Source: Alphaproteobacteria bacterium (lineage in GTDB: Bacteria > Pseudomonadota > Alphaproteobacteria > Reyranellales > Reyranellaceae). From it: DNA of 64,000 nt. The stretch is taken from positions 1 through 64,000 of the forward strand of contig VGCZ01000018.1 in assembly GCA_016869975.1 (NCBI GenBank), given 5' to 3'. Under the pieces are notes generated by a model that saw only the letters and a list, made by a program, of their open reading frames with translations, had not been told where the DNA came from and made no database searches. Positions 45,676-54,918 of the stretch are shown one piece after another (positions within the stretch are counted from its first letter, which is position 1; each line of letters starts with the position of its first letter). Made by a program: the position numbers and the translations under genes.

Positions 45676-45760
45676 TGGTGCGGGCGGAGGGACTTGAACC
45701 CCCATGCCTTGCGGCGCGAGAACCTAAATCTCGTGTGTCTGCCAATTCCACCACGCCCGC
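45676..45760 (-). tRNA. tRNA-Leu (TAG)
   Basis: Class II tRNA, 85 nt with CCA: acceptor GCGGGCG with CGCCCGC, long variable arm, anticodon loop TTTAGGT (anticodon TAG, reading CTA/CTG), T-loop and encoded CCA. It lies between tig and the nnr gene. Confidence 0.95.
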
Positions 45761-45788
45761 GGCCGGCCGCGACGACAACCGGCGCCTT

Positions 45789-47354
45789 CTAGCCTGCGTC
45801 CGGCTGATGGTCAAAGGATTGCGCGTCGCGCCACAGCGCGTCCAGCACGGCCGGCAGCTGCGGGGCGATGTCCTCGGCGATCAGGCCATAGCCGAAACGC
45901 CGCGCCGCCTCGCCATGCATCCAACAGGCCGCCGCCGCCGCCGCTAAGGCCGTCATGCCCTGGGCCATCAGGCCGCCCGCCATGCCCGCCAGCACGTCGC
46001 CGCTGCCCGCCGTCGCCAGGGTCGCCGGGGCGTTGTCGCTGACGATCGCCCGGCCATCGGGCGCGGCGATGGTCGTGTCTGGACCCTTGAGCAGCACGGT
46101 GGCGCCGCAGCGTCGTGCCGCCTGGCGTGCGCGGTCGAGCTTGCCCGGCAGGGCGGCGAGATCGGGAAATAGGCGGGCAAATTCGCCCTCGTGTGGCGTC
46201 AGCAGAGTCTCGCCGCGAATCGCCGCGAAAACCCGGTCCGTCATTTCGGCCGCCACGGTGATGGCGTCGGCGTCGACCACCACGCCTCGGCCCGTGGCGA
46301 GAGCGGCCATCAGACGCACGGCGGTCTGCTCGCCAGTCCCGGCCCCCGGTCCGACGACGAAGACGTTCTTGCGGATGTCGCCGGCCAACTCGGTCACGGC
46401 GCTGGCATCGATGAGATCGACCACCAGATTCCCCGGCTCGGCCAGTCGATAAATCGTCGCCGCACGAGGCACGGCGGCGATGCTCACCAGCCCGGCGCCG
46501 ACGCGACGGGCGCCGAGAGCCGACAGCCGTGCCGCGCCCGTCATGGAGTCGCCACCAAAGACCACGACATGGCCGCGCCGATACTTGTGGTCGTCGAGCG
46601 CCGGGCGGCGCAGCGCCTGGCGCCACAGCGCCGGGCCATTGCGCCACTGCCGGACGCCGATCTGGGATAACACGCCGCGTGGCACGCCAATCTCCGCGAC
46701 GCGCAGCTCGCCGCAAAAGGCCCGACCGGCGAGCGACAGATGCCCCGTCTTGGGCCGGAAGAAGGTCACCGTCAGCTCGCAGCGCGGCGCCGCGCCCAGC
46801 ACCACTCCGGTATCAGCGTCAAGGCCGCTGGGCACATCGACGGCGACGCACGCGAGGTCGCGCGCGTTGATCGCCGACACGAGCTCCCGGGCCATGCCCT
46901 CGAGCGGGCGTTTCAGGCCGATGCCGAACAGGGCGTCGATCACCAGGGGATGATCGTCGAGCAGCTCGGGTGTCGCCGGCTCGATCGCACCGCCCCACAA
47001 CTGCGCGGCGTTCAGCGCGTCGCCGGCGAGACGCTCGAACTCGCCCAATAGCCCGACCCGCACCGTCCAGCCCGCGGCTTCGAGATGGCGCGCCACGACG
47101 AAGCCATCGCCGCCGTTGTTGCCGGGCCCGCACAGGATCACCACGGGCTGCGGCATGTATCGCTCGGCCACCGCGCCAGCCACGGCGGCGCCGGCGGTTT
47201 CCATCAGCTCGGCGCCGGGCACGCCCGGCGCCACCCTGCCGTGCTCGTCGACCAGCCCCTCGATCGCCAAGGCCTCGGCGACGCGCATCTCGGCGCAACT
47301 CAGGATGGCGAGGTCGTCGTCGGCGACGATGTCGCGCAACGCGCCCGTAACCAT
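45789..47354 (-). CDS. nnr: bifunctional NAD(P)H-hydrate epimerase / ADP-dependent dehydratase
   Basis: Metabolite-repair enzyme that epimerises and dehydrates damaged NADHX/NADPHX; 521 residues. The YjeF-N epimerase domain spans roughly residues 1-230 (VILCGPGNNGGDGFVVARHL) and the ribokinase-like YjeF-C dehydratase domain follows (DADAITV, GSGDVLAGMAGGL). The ATG at 47354 overlaps the upstream membrane-protein stop (TGATG), so the pair is translationally coupled. Length and domain order are as in E. coli. In many alphaproteobacteria this gene precedes glnB-glnA; here two other genes intervene. Confidence 0.9.
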   Translation of the reverse strand: MVTGALRDIVADDDLAILSCAEMRVAEALAIEGLVDEHGRVAPGVPGAELMETAGAAVAGAVAERYMPQPVVILCGPGNNGGDGFVVARHLEAAGWTVRVGLLGEFERLAGDALNAAQLWGGAIEPATPELLDDHPLVIDALFGIGLKRPLEGMARELVSAINARDLACVAVDVPSGLDADTGVVLGAAPRCELTVTFFRPKTGHLSLAGRAFCGELRVAEIGVPRGVLSQIGVRQWRNGPALWRQALRRPALDDHKYRRGHVVVFGGDSMTGAARLSALGARRVGAGLVSIAAVPRAATIYRLAEPGNLVVDLIDASAVTELAGDIRKNVFVVGPGAGTGEQTAVRLMAALATGRGVVVDADAITVAAEMTDRVFAAIRGETLLTPHEGEFARLFPDLAALPGKLDRARQAARRCGATVLLKGPDTTIAAPDGRAIVSDNAPATLATAGSGDVLAGMAGGLMAQGMTALAAAAAACWMHGEAARRFGYGLIAEDIAPQLPAVLDALWRDAQSFDHQPDAG

Positions 47355-47908
47355 CAGCCGCGCCTGACCTGACGGCGCGCGGCAGCGAAACGCCGCGCCA
47401 GCCAACCGCGCCGCCGGGCGAGCTGGGCGCGCAGCCAAGCCTTGGCCGCGGCGACGCCAGCGGCCGCCCGCTGCCAGGCTGGCATGGCTTTGACCCGCGC
47501 ATAGATCCGGTCGCGCCACCCGAACACCCAGGCCTCGACCCGGGCGAACCAGTTCAAGGTCACCAGCGTCGGCCGCAGGACCAGATAGATGCGCGCGCCG
47601 ACCGCCGTGCCGGCGAGCTTGCCGGCGATGAAAACGGTGGTGCCCCAGACCTCGTGACCGTTGGCCAGCAACCATAACGCGGCCAGCTTCACCGGCAGGA
47701 GCACGGCGCCGGGCAGCAGGAACAAGATCATCGCCGGATAGGGCGGCAGGCGGCGGGCGCGTTCCTCCAAAGTGGCGATCAACGGCAGCGCGGCCAGCCG
47801 CGCCATCAGACGCTGCAGCCACTTGATCAGCGTCTCTTCGAGCAGGATCAGCGCCGCTGCGATCAGCACCAGCGGCGGCGTCAGTACTCGCTTGAGGATC
47901 GCGCGCAT
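47354..47908 (-). CDS. conserved membrane protein upstream of nnr
   Basis: A 184-residue protein of unknown function with about three membrane segments: near residues 10-25 (PPLVLIAAALILLEE), 60-80 (AMILFLLPGAVLLPVKLAAL) and a third near 90-110. The C-terminal 60 residues are basic and Ala/Arg-rich, probably cytosolic. It begins (ATG 47908) shortly after a tRNA-His and shares its stop with the nnr start. No family is recognised. Confidence 0.7.
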   Translation of the reverse strand: MRAILKRVLTPPLVLIAAALILLEETLIKWLQRLMARLAALPLIATLEERARRLPPYPAMILFLLPGAVLLPVKLAALWLLANGHEVWGTTVFIAGKLAGTAVGARIYLVLRPTLVTLNWFARVEAWVFGWRDRIYARVKAMPAWQRAAAGVAAAKAWLRAQLARRRGWLARRFAAARRQVRRG

Positions 47909-47937
47909 GGCGCCATCATAGATCAGGAAAGGGGCGA

Positions 47938-48015
47938 TGGGGCGACCGACCGGATTTGAACCGGCGACATCTAGAATCACAATCTAGCGCTCTAACCAAC
48001 TGAGCTACGGTCGCC
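47938..48015 (-). tRNA. tRNA-His (GTG)
   Basis: Cloverleaf with the anticodon loop TTGTGAT (anticodon GTG). Position -1 is encoded as G and pairs with C73, the canonical histidine identity element, which some alphaproteobacteria lack. CCA is encoded. It sits between the aminotransferase and a membrane protein. Confidence 0.95.
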
Positions 48016-48066
48016 ATCGAGAGAGCCCGAAAGCGGCCGGCTAGGTACCCCTCCGGCCGCGCGCGG

Positions 48067-49242
48067 TCAAGGTTTGCGACGCTTCAGGAAATGCGCCGAC
48101 AAACGCTCCAGCGCGGCGTCCAGGGTGCTGTCGTTCTTGCAGAAGCAGAAGCGCGCGAAATGCCGGGGCGCGTTGGCGCCGTTGTAGAAGGCGCTGGTCG
48201 GCACCGCCGTGACGCCCGCCTCCACGGTGATATGGCGGCAGAAATCCTCGTCCGTGCCGTTGAAGCCCAGCGGCCGGAAATCCGTCGTGACGAAATACGT
48301 GCCGCGCGACGGCATCACCTCGAAGCCGATATCGCGCAGCCCGTTCACCAGGCGATCGCGCTTGGCCTGCATGTCGGAGGCCAGCTTGCTGAAATAGGCG
48401 TCCTCCTTGCGCAGCCCGACGGCGGTTCCCCATTGCAGGGCGGGCGGCGTGGTGAAGGTGACGAACTGGTGCGCCTTGAGGATCGGCTTGAGGACCTGGG
48501 GGGCGGCGGTGATGTAGCCCACTTTCCAGCCGGTGACGCTGAAGGTCTTGCCCGACGATCCGATGCGCGCCGTGCGCTCGCGCATGCCCGGGAACTTCAT
48601 CAGCGGCGTATGGCGCAGCCCGTCGAAGGTCAGGTGCTCATAGACCTCGTCGCAGACGGCGAAGACATCGTGCTTCACGCAAAGCTCGGCGATGAAGCCC
48701 AGCTCTTCGGCGTCGAACACCTTGGAGCAGGGATTCATCGGCGAGTTGATCAGGATCAGCTTGGTCTTGGGTCCGAAGGCGGCGGCGAGTTCGTCGCGCG
48801 GCAAGACCCAGTGAGGCGGCTGCAGGCGCACCAGCTTGGGCACGCCACCGGCGCGGCGCACGATCGGGATGTAGCTGTCGTAGAGCGGCTCGATCAGCAC
48901 CACCTCGTCGCCAGGCTCGATCAGGCCGAACAGGCAGTCACCCAGCGCCTCGGTGGCGCCCGAGGTCACCATCACCTCGCTCTGCCAGTCGACGTCGAGG
49001 TCGTAGAAACGCTTGTTGTGCTCGGCCACCGCCTGGCGCAGCTCGGGGATACCGAGCATCGGCGGGTACTGGTTGTGGCCGGTCATCAGGTAGTCGGCGG
49101 CGGCGCGGCGTACGTCCTCAGGCCCGGGATCGTCGGGGAAGCCCTGCCCGAGATTCACCGATTTGTACTGCCGCGCCAGCCCCGACATCACGTCGAAGAT
49201 CGTGTCGGCGTAGCCGCCCAGAACGCTGTTGCCCTGCTTCAT
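48067..49242 (-). CDS. PLP-dependent aminotransferase (class I/II)
   Basis: A 391-residue fold-type I aminotransferase. Conserved features are NQYPPMLGIPELRQA (substrate loop), TSGATEALGDCLFG, the N-x-P motif SPMNPCSK, DEVYEHLTF with the PLP-pyridine Asp, and the PLP lysine at 232 in SSGKTFSVTGWKVGY. It resembles N-succinyldiaminopimelate or methionine aminotransferases of the DapC/YbdL type; the substrate cannot be fixed from sequence. Its start faces a plus-strand oxygenase gene across 124 nt. Confidence 0.88.
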   Translation of the reverse strand: MKQGNSVLGGYADTIFDVMSGLARQYKSVNLGQGFPDDPGPEDVRRAAADYLMTGHNQYPPMLGIPELRQAVAEHNKRFYDLDVDWQSEVMVTSGATEALGDCLFGLIEPGDEVVLIEPLYDSYIPIVRRAGGVPKLVRLQPPHWVLPRDELAAAFGPKTKLILINSPMNPCSKVFDAEELGFIAELCVKHDVFAVCDEVYEHLTFDGLRHTPLMKFPGMRERTARIGSSGKTFSVTGWKVGYITAAPQVLKPILKAHQFVTFTTPPALQWGTAVGLRKEDAYFSKLASDMQAKRDRLVNGLRDIGFEVMPSRGTYFVTTDFRPLGFNGTDEDFCRHITVEAGVTAVPTSAFYNGANAPRHFARFCFCKNDSTLDAALERLSAHFLKRRKP

Positions 49243-49366
49243 GTCGTGCCCGTTCCCGGCCGCCGCGCGCGGCCCCGGCGGCGCTCATAGCACATCCGCG
49301 AGATGGCTTGGGCAACCAGCGTCCCGGCGCTATGGTCCGGCTCCATCTCATCTTCGGAGGGCCGAC

Positions 49367-50014
49367 GTGACGGGCAACAGGACGGCAACAGTCGACGACC
49401 AACTGTTCGTCAGCCTGGGCAACGATCTCGCGTTGCTCTTCGCCACGCCGTTGCTGCGACGGCCGCTGCCCAACGCCGCGCAGATCAACCCCGGCCTGCG
49501 CGCCGAGGTGATCCGGCGCGCCGCCACCGAGCCCGGAGTCCGCATCAGCAACCGCGGCGGCTGGCAGTCGAAGGCCGATCTGCTGGATTGGCCGTTGCCA
49601 GAGATCGCCGCTTTGCGAACGGCGATCGTCGAGGCGGTGAAGACCATGTCCAGTCTCTCGCCCGAGCTCAGCGGCCGGGCACCGGGGACGACGCAGTTCA
49701 AGGCCTACGCCTGGGCCAACCTCAACCGGATGCACGACTACAACGTCACGCACCTGCACCCGGATTCGCACTTCTCCGGCGTTTATTACGTCGATGCCGG
49801 CAATGCCGTGACCGGCGGCACAATCCAGTTCACCGACCCCCGACCCATGGCGCGGGCAATGCCGACGCCGGGCTTCAACTTCGACCGGGTGCTGACAGTC
49901 CTGCCAGCGTCGGGTCTGATGATCCTGTTTCCAAGCTGGCTGGAGCATTGGGTTTCGCCATACGACGGACCCAACGAGCGTATTTCGATTGCCTTCAATT
50001 GCACATTAAAATAG
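49367..50014 (+). CDS. putative 2-oxoglutarate-Fe(II) oxygenase (TIGR02466-type)
   Basis: A 215-residue protein with a double-stranded beta-helix pattern. The centre reads THLHPDSHFSGVYYVDAG (near residues 128-145), the distal histidine is His194 in WLEHWVSPY, and a basic residue follows (ERISIAFN, Arg205). This is the pattern of a small group of putative 2OG-Fe(II) oxygenases. The start is a GTG at 49367 with GGAGG 6 nt upstream; the frame is open further upstream but no start there has such a site. The stop lies beside a candidate NtrC site for glnB. Substrate unknown. Confidence 0.8.
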   Translation: MTGNRTATVDDQLFVSLGNDLALLFATPLLRRPLPNAAQINPGLRAEVIRRAATEPGVRISNRGGWQSKADLLDWPLPEIAALRTAIVEAVKTMSSLSPELSGRAPGTTQFKAYAWANLNRMHDYNVTHLHPDSHFSGVYYVDAGNAVTGGTIQFTDPRPMARAMPTPGFNFDRVLTVLPASGLMILFPSWLEHWVSPYDGPNERISIAFNCTLK

Positions 50015-50017
50015 CAA
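49999..50017 (+). promoter_or_regulatory. candidate NtrC-binding site upstream of glnB
   Basis: TTGC (49999-50002) and GCAA (50014-50017) are separated by 11 nt of A/T-rich sequence, the half-site spacing of NtrC boxes. It overlaps the end of the oxygenase gene and lies about 135 nt upstream of the predicted sigma-54 start, a usual enhancer distance. Confidence 0.5.
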
Positions 50018-50081
50018 TATATGACCTATCTTTAATCATTCCAGCCCGTTGGTCGCCTGTTAATTAGTCACTCTGACTTGA

Positions 50082-50534
<453 letters not shown>

Positions 50535-50606
50535 GGGAGTCCGGCGCCGCGTTCGCGGGCCGCACGGAACGATCGAGAGAATCCACAAGCGAAAGGATCA
50601 AGGGAT

Positions 50607-52016
50607 ATGGCCGACGCCAAGAGCGTGCTGCAGATGATCAAGGAGAAGGACGTGAAGTTCGTCTCCTTCCGGTTCACCGACCCGCGCGGCAAGTGGCAGC
50701 ACACCGCCAAGACTGCGTCGGCGGTCGACGATTCGGTGTTCGCCGACGGCGTGATGTTCGACGGCTCCTCGATCGCCGGCTGGAAGGCGATCAACGAGTC
50801 CGACATGATCCTGATGCCCGATCCCTCGACCGCGATCCTCGATCCGTTCACGGCGCAGACCACGCTGACGATCTTCTGCGATGTCATCGAGCCCTCGACC
50901 GGCCAGTTCTACGCCCGCTGCCCGCGCTCGACCGCCAAGCGCGCCGAGGCCTACATGAAGTCCTCCGGCGTGGGCGACACCGCGGTGTTCGGCCCCGAGC
51001 TCGAGTTCTTCGTGTTCGACGACGTGCGCTTCGACGTGAAGATGCACGGCTCCTTCTACGCCGTGGACTCGGCCGAGACGCCGAACAACACCGGCACGGT
51101 CATGGACGGCGGCAACATGGGCCACCGTCCGGGCGTCAAGGGCGGTTACTTCCCCGTCCCGCCGGTCGACTCCATGCATGACCTGCGCGCCGAGATGTGC
51201 ACCGTGCTGACCGAGATGGGCCTCACCATGGAGATCCATCACCACGAGGTGGCGCCGGCGCAGAACGAGCTGGGCTTCCGCTTCGACACGCTGGTGAAGA
51301 CCGGCGACAACGTCCAGAAGTACAAGTACGGCCTGCACAACGTCGCCGCCCAGTGGGGCAAGACCTGCACCTTCATGCCCAAGCCGATTTACGGCGACAA
51401 CGGCTCGGGCATGCATACCCATCAGTCGATCTGGAAGGACGGCAAGCCGCTCTTCGCCGGCAACGGCTACGCCGACCTCAGCGAGACGGCGCTGTACTAC
51501 ATCGGCGGCATCATCAAGCACGCCAAGGCGCTCAACGCCTTCTGCAACGCCTCGACCAACAGCTACAAGCGCGTCATCCCGGGCTTCGAGGCGCCGGTGC
51601 TGCTCGCCTACTCCGCGCGCAACCGCTCGGCCTCCTGCCGCATCCCCTACTCCGCTTCGCCCAAGGGCAAGCGCGTCGAGGTGCGGTTCCCCGATCCGTC
51701 GGCCAACCCGTACCTCGCCTTCTCGGCGATGCTGATGGCCGGCATCGACGGCATCCAGAACAAGATCCATCCCGGCGAGGCGATGGACAAGAACCTCTAC
51801 GAGCTGCCGCCGGAGGAGCTCAAGCAGGTGCCGACCGTGGCCGGTTCGCTGCGCGAGGCGCTGGGCGCGCTCGACGCCGATCGCGCCTTCCTCACCAAGG
51901 GCGGCGTGTTCACCGAGGACCAGATCGACGCCTACATGGATCTCAAGTGGGAGGAGGTCTACAACTGGGAACACCAGCCGGCGCCGATCGAGTACAAGAT
52001 GTACTACTCGGTCTGA
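50607..52016 (+). CDS. glnA: glutamine synthetase type I
   Basis: ATP-dependent synthesis of glutamine from glutamate and ammonia, the main ammonium-assimilation enzyme in the cytosol; 469 residues forming a dodecamer. Family features are [17 protein letters not shown], the metal site region ([16 protein letters not shown]) and the ATP motif [12 protein letters not shown]. The adenylylation Tyr398 is in NLYELPPEE, so it is subject to GlnE-type covalent regulation. It follows glnB and ends at an intrinsic terminator. Confidence 0.96.
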   Translation: MADAKSVLQMIKEKDVKFVSFRFTDPRGKWQHTAKTASAVDDSVFADGVMFDGSSIAGWKAINESDMILMPDPSTAILDPFTAQTTLTIFCDVIEPSTGQFYARCPRSTAKRAEAYMKSSGVGDTAVFGPELEFFVFDDVRFDVKMHGSFYAVDSAETPNNTGTVMDGGNMGHRPGVKGGYFPVPPVDSMHDLRAEMCTVLTEMGLTMEIHHHEVAPAQNELGFRFDTLVKTGDNVQKYKYGLHNVAAQWGKTCTFMPKPIYGDNGSGMHTHQSIWKDGKPLFAGNGYADLSETALYYIGGIIKHAKALNAFCNASTNSYKRVIPGFEAPVLLAYSARNRSASCRIPYSASPKGKRVEVRFPDPSANPYLAFSAMLMAGIDGIQNKIHPGEAMDKNLYELPPEELKQVPTVAGSLREALGALDADRAFLTKGGVFTEDQIDAYMDLKWEEVYNWEHQPAPIEYKMYYSV

Positions 52017-52042
52017 TCCGCGACCGTTCCGTGAAGTTCAAG

Positions 52043-52066
52043 GGGGCCGCGCAAGCGGCCCCTTTT
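52043..52066 (+). terminator. intrinsic terminator after glnA
   Basis: A perfect 8-bp stem GGGGCCGC/GCGGCCCC with a GCAA tetraloop is followed by TTTTC, 26 nt after the glnA stop. Confidence 0.9.
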
Positions 52067-52097
52067 CGATTCCCGGAGCGGCGCTTAAAGTCTCCGC

Positions 52098-53153
52098 ATG
52101 GTCGTGCCGTCCATTACCCGTCGCGCCTTCACTGGCGCCGCCGTCTCATCGGCCATCATCGGAACCGCCGCCGCCCAGCCCAGGCCGCTGGTGCGCGTGG
52201 CTTTCGGTTCCTGCGTCGATCCGCGCGAGCCGCAGCCGATCTGGGATTCGATCCTCGCCTACAAGCCCGACCTGTTCATCTTCGCCGGCGACAACGTCTA
52301 TGGCGACAGCAAGGACCGCGAGGTGAAGGAGCTCAAGGAGGCTTACGAGCGGGCGCGCCAATCGCCGGGCTACATGAAGCTGCGCCAGAGCGTGCGCCAC
52401 CTCGCGATCTGGGACGACCACGACTACGGCGTCAACGACGCCGGCGGCGACATGCCGTTCAAGGCCGAGTCGAAAGAGGAGTTCCTGAAGTTCTGGGACG
52501 TGCCGTCTGACGATCCACGGCGCCAGCAAGAGGGCATCTACTACGCGGAGTCGTTCGGCACAGCGGGCCAGCGCACGCAGGTCATCCTGCTCGACATCCG
52601 CTGGTTCAAGTCGCCGTGGCTGCCGAGCCCGAATCGCGGCGCCTTGGGCATGGAACGCTATGTCCCCGACAACGATCCGGCCAAGACCATGCTCGGCCCG
52701 GCGCAATGGGCCTGGCTCGCCGACCGCCTGCGCGAACCCGCCGATCTGCGCCTGGTGGTGTCCTCGATCCAGGTGCTGGCCGAGGGCCATGGCTGGGAGC
52801 GCTGGGGCAATTTCCCGCGCGAGCGGCGCAAGCTCTTCGAGCTAGTGCGCCAGACCCGTGCCGAGAACGTCATCTTCCTCTCCGGCGACCGCCATCTCGG
52901 CGCGCTCTACCGTGAGACCGAAGGCGCGCCCTACCCGCTCACCGAAATAACCTCGAGCGGGCTGACTAAGTTCTTCCCCAACTCCCGCGAGCCCGGTCCG
53001 AACCGCCTGGGCGCAGTGTTCGGCCGGGCGAACTTCGGCACAATCGACATCGACTGGTGGGAGAAGAAAGTGCGCCTCTCCGTGCGCGACGAGGCCGGCC
53101 AGCCGGCGCGCAGCCACAGCGTGCCGATGGAGGAGATGCGGTTCCGGACGTGA
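52098..53153 (+). CDS. PhoD-like alkaline phosphatase/phosphodiesterase
   Basis: A 351-residue metallophosphatase of the PhoD type, probably periplasmic. The N-terminus has a twin-arginine-like signal (TRRAFTGAAVSSAIIGTAAA), consistent with Tat export. Catalytic features are FGSCVDPREPQ, FAGDNVYGD, WDDHDYGVND and SGDRHLGALY. It is somewhat shorter than the classic Bacillus PhoD. It lies after glnA's terminator and before a palindromic repeat, so it has its own control. A role in phosphate scavenging is likely but unproven. Confidence 0.87.
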   Translation: MVVPSITRRAFTGAAVSSAIIGTAAAQPRPLVRVAFGSCVDPREPQPIWDSILAYKPDLFIFAGDNVYGDSKDREVKELKEAYERARQSPGYMKLRQSVRHLAIWDDHDYGVNDAGGDMPFKAESKEEFLKFWDVPSDDPRRQQEGIYYAESFGTAGQRTQVILLDIRWFKSPWLPSPNRGALGMERYVPDNDPAKTMLGPAQWAWLADRLREPADLRLVVSSIQVLAEGHGWERWGNFPRERRKLFELVRQTRAENVIFLSGDRHLGALYRETEGAPYPLTEITSSGLTKFFPNSREPGPNRLGAVFGRANFGTIDIDWWEKKVRLSVRDEAGQPARSHSVPMEEMRFRT

Positions 53154-53163
53154 TGCCAGGACT

Positions 53164-53226
53164 CTGTCATCCCGAGCGCAGCGAGGGATCCAGAATCAGC
53201 CTAGATCCCTCGCTGCGCTCGGGATC
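53164..53226. repeat. palindromic repeat, family II (copy 3, truncated)
   Basis: Left arm CTGTCATCCCGAGCGCAGCG-AGGGATC (53164-53190) and right arm from 53204 pair over about 22 nt; the right arm lacks the outer GACAG and stops 1 nt before the sufU stop codon. Same family as 22358-22425 and 38861-38929. Confidence 0.8.
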
Positions 53227-53227
53227 G

Positions 53228-53635
53228 CTAACCACCGAGCGCGGCGCGCAGCGCCTCGAACGGCAGGGTGACGCAGTCGCGGCGGCTGCGATGCTGGGCG
53301 ACGGGTGCGAAGGCGGCGAAATCGCCGGTGCCTTGGGACTCGCCGCTCAACACCGAGTCGATCTCGCGCCTGAGCCCGGCGACCTCGTCGGTGGTGTGGC
53401 CGACGGCGCGTGCGGTGAGCGCCGAAGCTGACGCCTCGCACAATGCGCAGCCGCGCACCTTGTGCGCCAGCTCGGCAATGCGGCCGTGCTCGTCGAGGCG
53501 GATCTCCATGGTGACGCGATCGCCGCACAGCGGGTTGTCGCGCACCGCCTTGGCGGACGGCGCGGCGAGCGTTCCGGCGCCCGTTTTCGACTTGGCCAGC
53601 GCAACGATGCGGTCCTGGTAGAGCGCCTGGCTCAT
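53228..53635 (-). CDS. sufU: SufU/IscU-type iron-sulfur assembly scaffold
   Basis: Receives sulfur for iron-sulfur cluster building; 135 residues. The three conserved cysteines plus aspartate are visible: Cys37 with Asp39 (PLCGD), Cys63-Cys66 (CALC, of which Cys66 corresponds to the family Cys) and Cys121 (RRDCVTLPFEAL). The 18-residue insertion typical of SufU is present after position 80. The start overlaps sufS by 4 nt, so the two act together. No sufBCD genes are in the window. Confidence 0.88.
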   Translation of the reverse strand: MSQALYQDRIVALAKSKTGAGTLAAPSAKAVRDNPLCGDRVTMEIRLDEHGRIAELAHKVRGCALCEASASALTARAVGHTTDEVAGLRREIDSVLSGESQGTGDFAAFAPVAQHRSRRDCVTLPFEALRAALGG

Positions 53636-54864
53636 GCAAACCGCCTCAGCGCCTCGCCGACGCCCTCGAGCAGCGCGTCGACGTCGCTGGCGTCGTTGTA
53701 AGGCGCGATGCTGGCGCGCGTGGTACCCGGCAGGTCGAGCCTGTCCATCAGCGGCTGGGCGCAGTGATGACCGGCGCGCACGGCGACGCCATACGAGTCG
53801 AGGATCTGCGCGGTGTCGTGCGGATGCACTCCCTCGAGCGTGAAGGAGATCACCGGGAAACGACCCTGCAAGCCGGCGGGGCCGATCAGGCGCGTGCCCT
53901 TGATGCCAGCCAGGCCGTCCATCATGCGCTGGGTCAGGCCCATCTCGTGCGTGCCCACCGCGCTCCAGTCCAGCGCCATCATCCAGCGGCAGGCCGCGCC
54001 GAGGCCGATCGCCGGGCCGATCGGCGGCGTGCCGGCCTCGAAACGGCGCGGCGGCGGCGCCCAGGTGATCTCCTCGAGCGACACGCGGCCGATCATCGAG
54101 CCGCCGCCCATGAAGGGCGGCATGTCGTCGAGCAACGCGCGGCGGCCCCAGAGTGCGCCGATGCCATTGGGTCCGTACGCCTTGTGGCCGGCGAAGGCAT
54201 AGAAATCGACGCCCAGGGCCGGCAGGTCGATCGGCCCGTGCGGCGCGCGCTGCGCGCCGTCGAGCAGCACCACGGCACCGACCGACTTCGCCGCGGCGAC
54301 CACGGGAGCGACATCGAGCAGCGCGCCGGTGACGTTGGAGACATGCGCCAGCGCGATGACGCGCGTGCGCGGCGTCACGGTCTTCGGCAAAGCGCCGACA
54401 TCGATGCGCCCGTCTTGCGTGACCGGCAGGCCGACCAGCTTGGCGCCGACGCGTTGAGCGAGCTGATACCAGGGCACGATGTTGGAATGGTGCTCGAGCT
54501 CCGATACGACGATCTCGTCGCCCGCCTTCAGGCGCTGGCCGTAGCTGTGGGCCACGAGGTTGATCGCCGCCGTACAGCCGCCGGTGAAGATCACCTCATC
54601 GGGCGAGGTGACGCCGAGGAAACGTCCTACATCGGCGCGCGCGCTTTCGTAGAGCTCGGTCGCGGCCTCGGCCAGCGCATGCACGCCGCGCAGCACATTG
54701 GCGCGCGACGTGGTCTCGTAGGCGACGACGGCGTCGATCACCGCCTGCGGCGTCTGCGCCGAGGCGCCGTTGTCGAGATAGTGCAGCGTCTTGCCGTTGA
54801 TCGGCCGCGAAAGGATCGGGAACTGCCGCCGTATCGCGCCGACATCAAAGGTCTTGCTGGTCAT
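53632..54864 (-). CDS. sufS: cysteine desulfurase (SufS-type)
   Basis: PLP enzyme that removes sulfur from cysteine and hands it to SufU; 410 residues. The PLP lysine is K228 in AGHKAYGPNG and the persulfide cysteine C368 in RAGHHCAQPLM, with the short loop of SufS. Domain order and length are standard. It is upstream of sufU on the same strand and their overlap (53632-53635) indicates coupling. Confidence 0.94.
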   Translation of the reverse strand: MTSKTFDVGAIRRQFPILSRPINGKTLHYLDNGASAQTPQAVIDAVVAYETTSRANVLRGVHALAEAATELYESARADVGRFLGVTSPDEVIFTGGCTAAINLVAHSYGQRLKAGDEIVVSELEHHSNIVPWYQLAQRVGAKLVGLPVTQDGRIDVGALPKTVTPRTRVIALAHVSNVTGALLDVAPVVAAAKSVGAVVLLDGAQRAPHGPIDLPALGVDFYAFAGHKAYGPNGIGALWGRRALLDDMPPFMGGGSMIGRVSLEEITWAPPPRRFEAGTPPIGPAIGLGAACRWMMALDWSAVGTHEMGLTQRMMDGLAGIKGTRLIGPAGLQGRFPVISFTLEGVHPHDTAQILDSYGVAVRAGHHCAQPLMDRLDLPGTTRASIAPYNDASDVDALLEGVGEALRRFA

Positions 54865-54918
54865 CGCGTCCTGTCCGCCGTGCCGCGCATGGCGGCGGAC
54901 ACTACGCCAACGCCAGCT

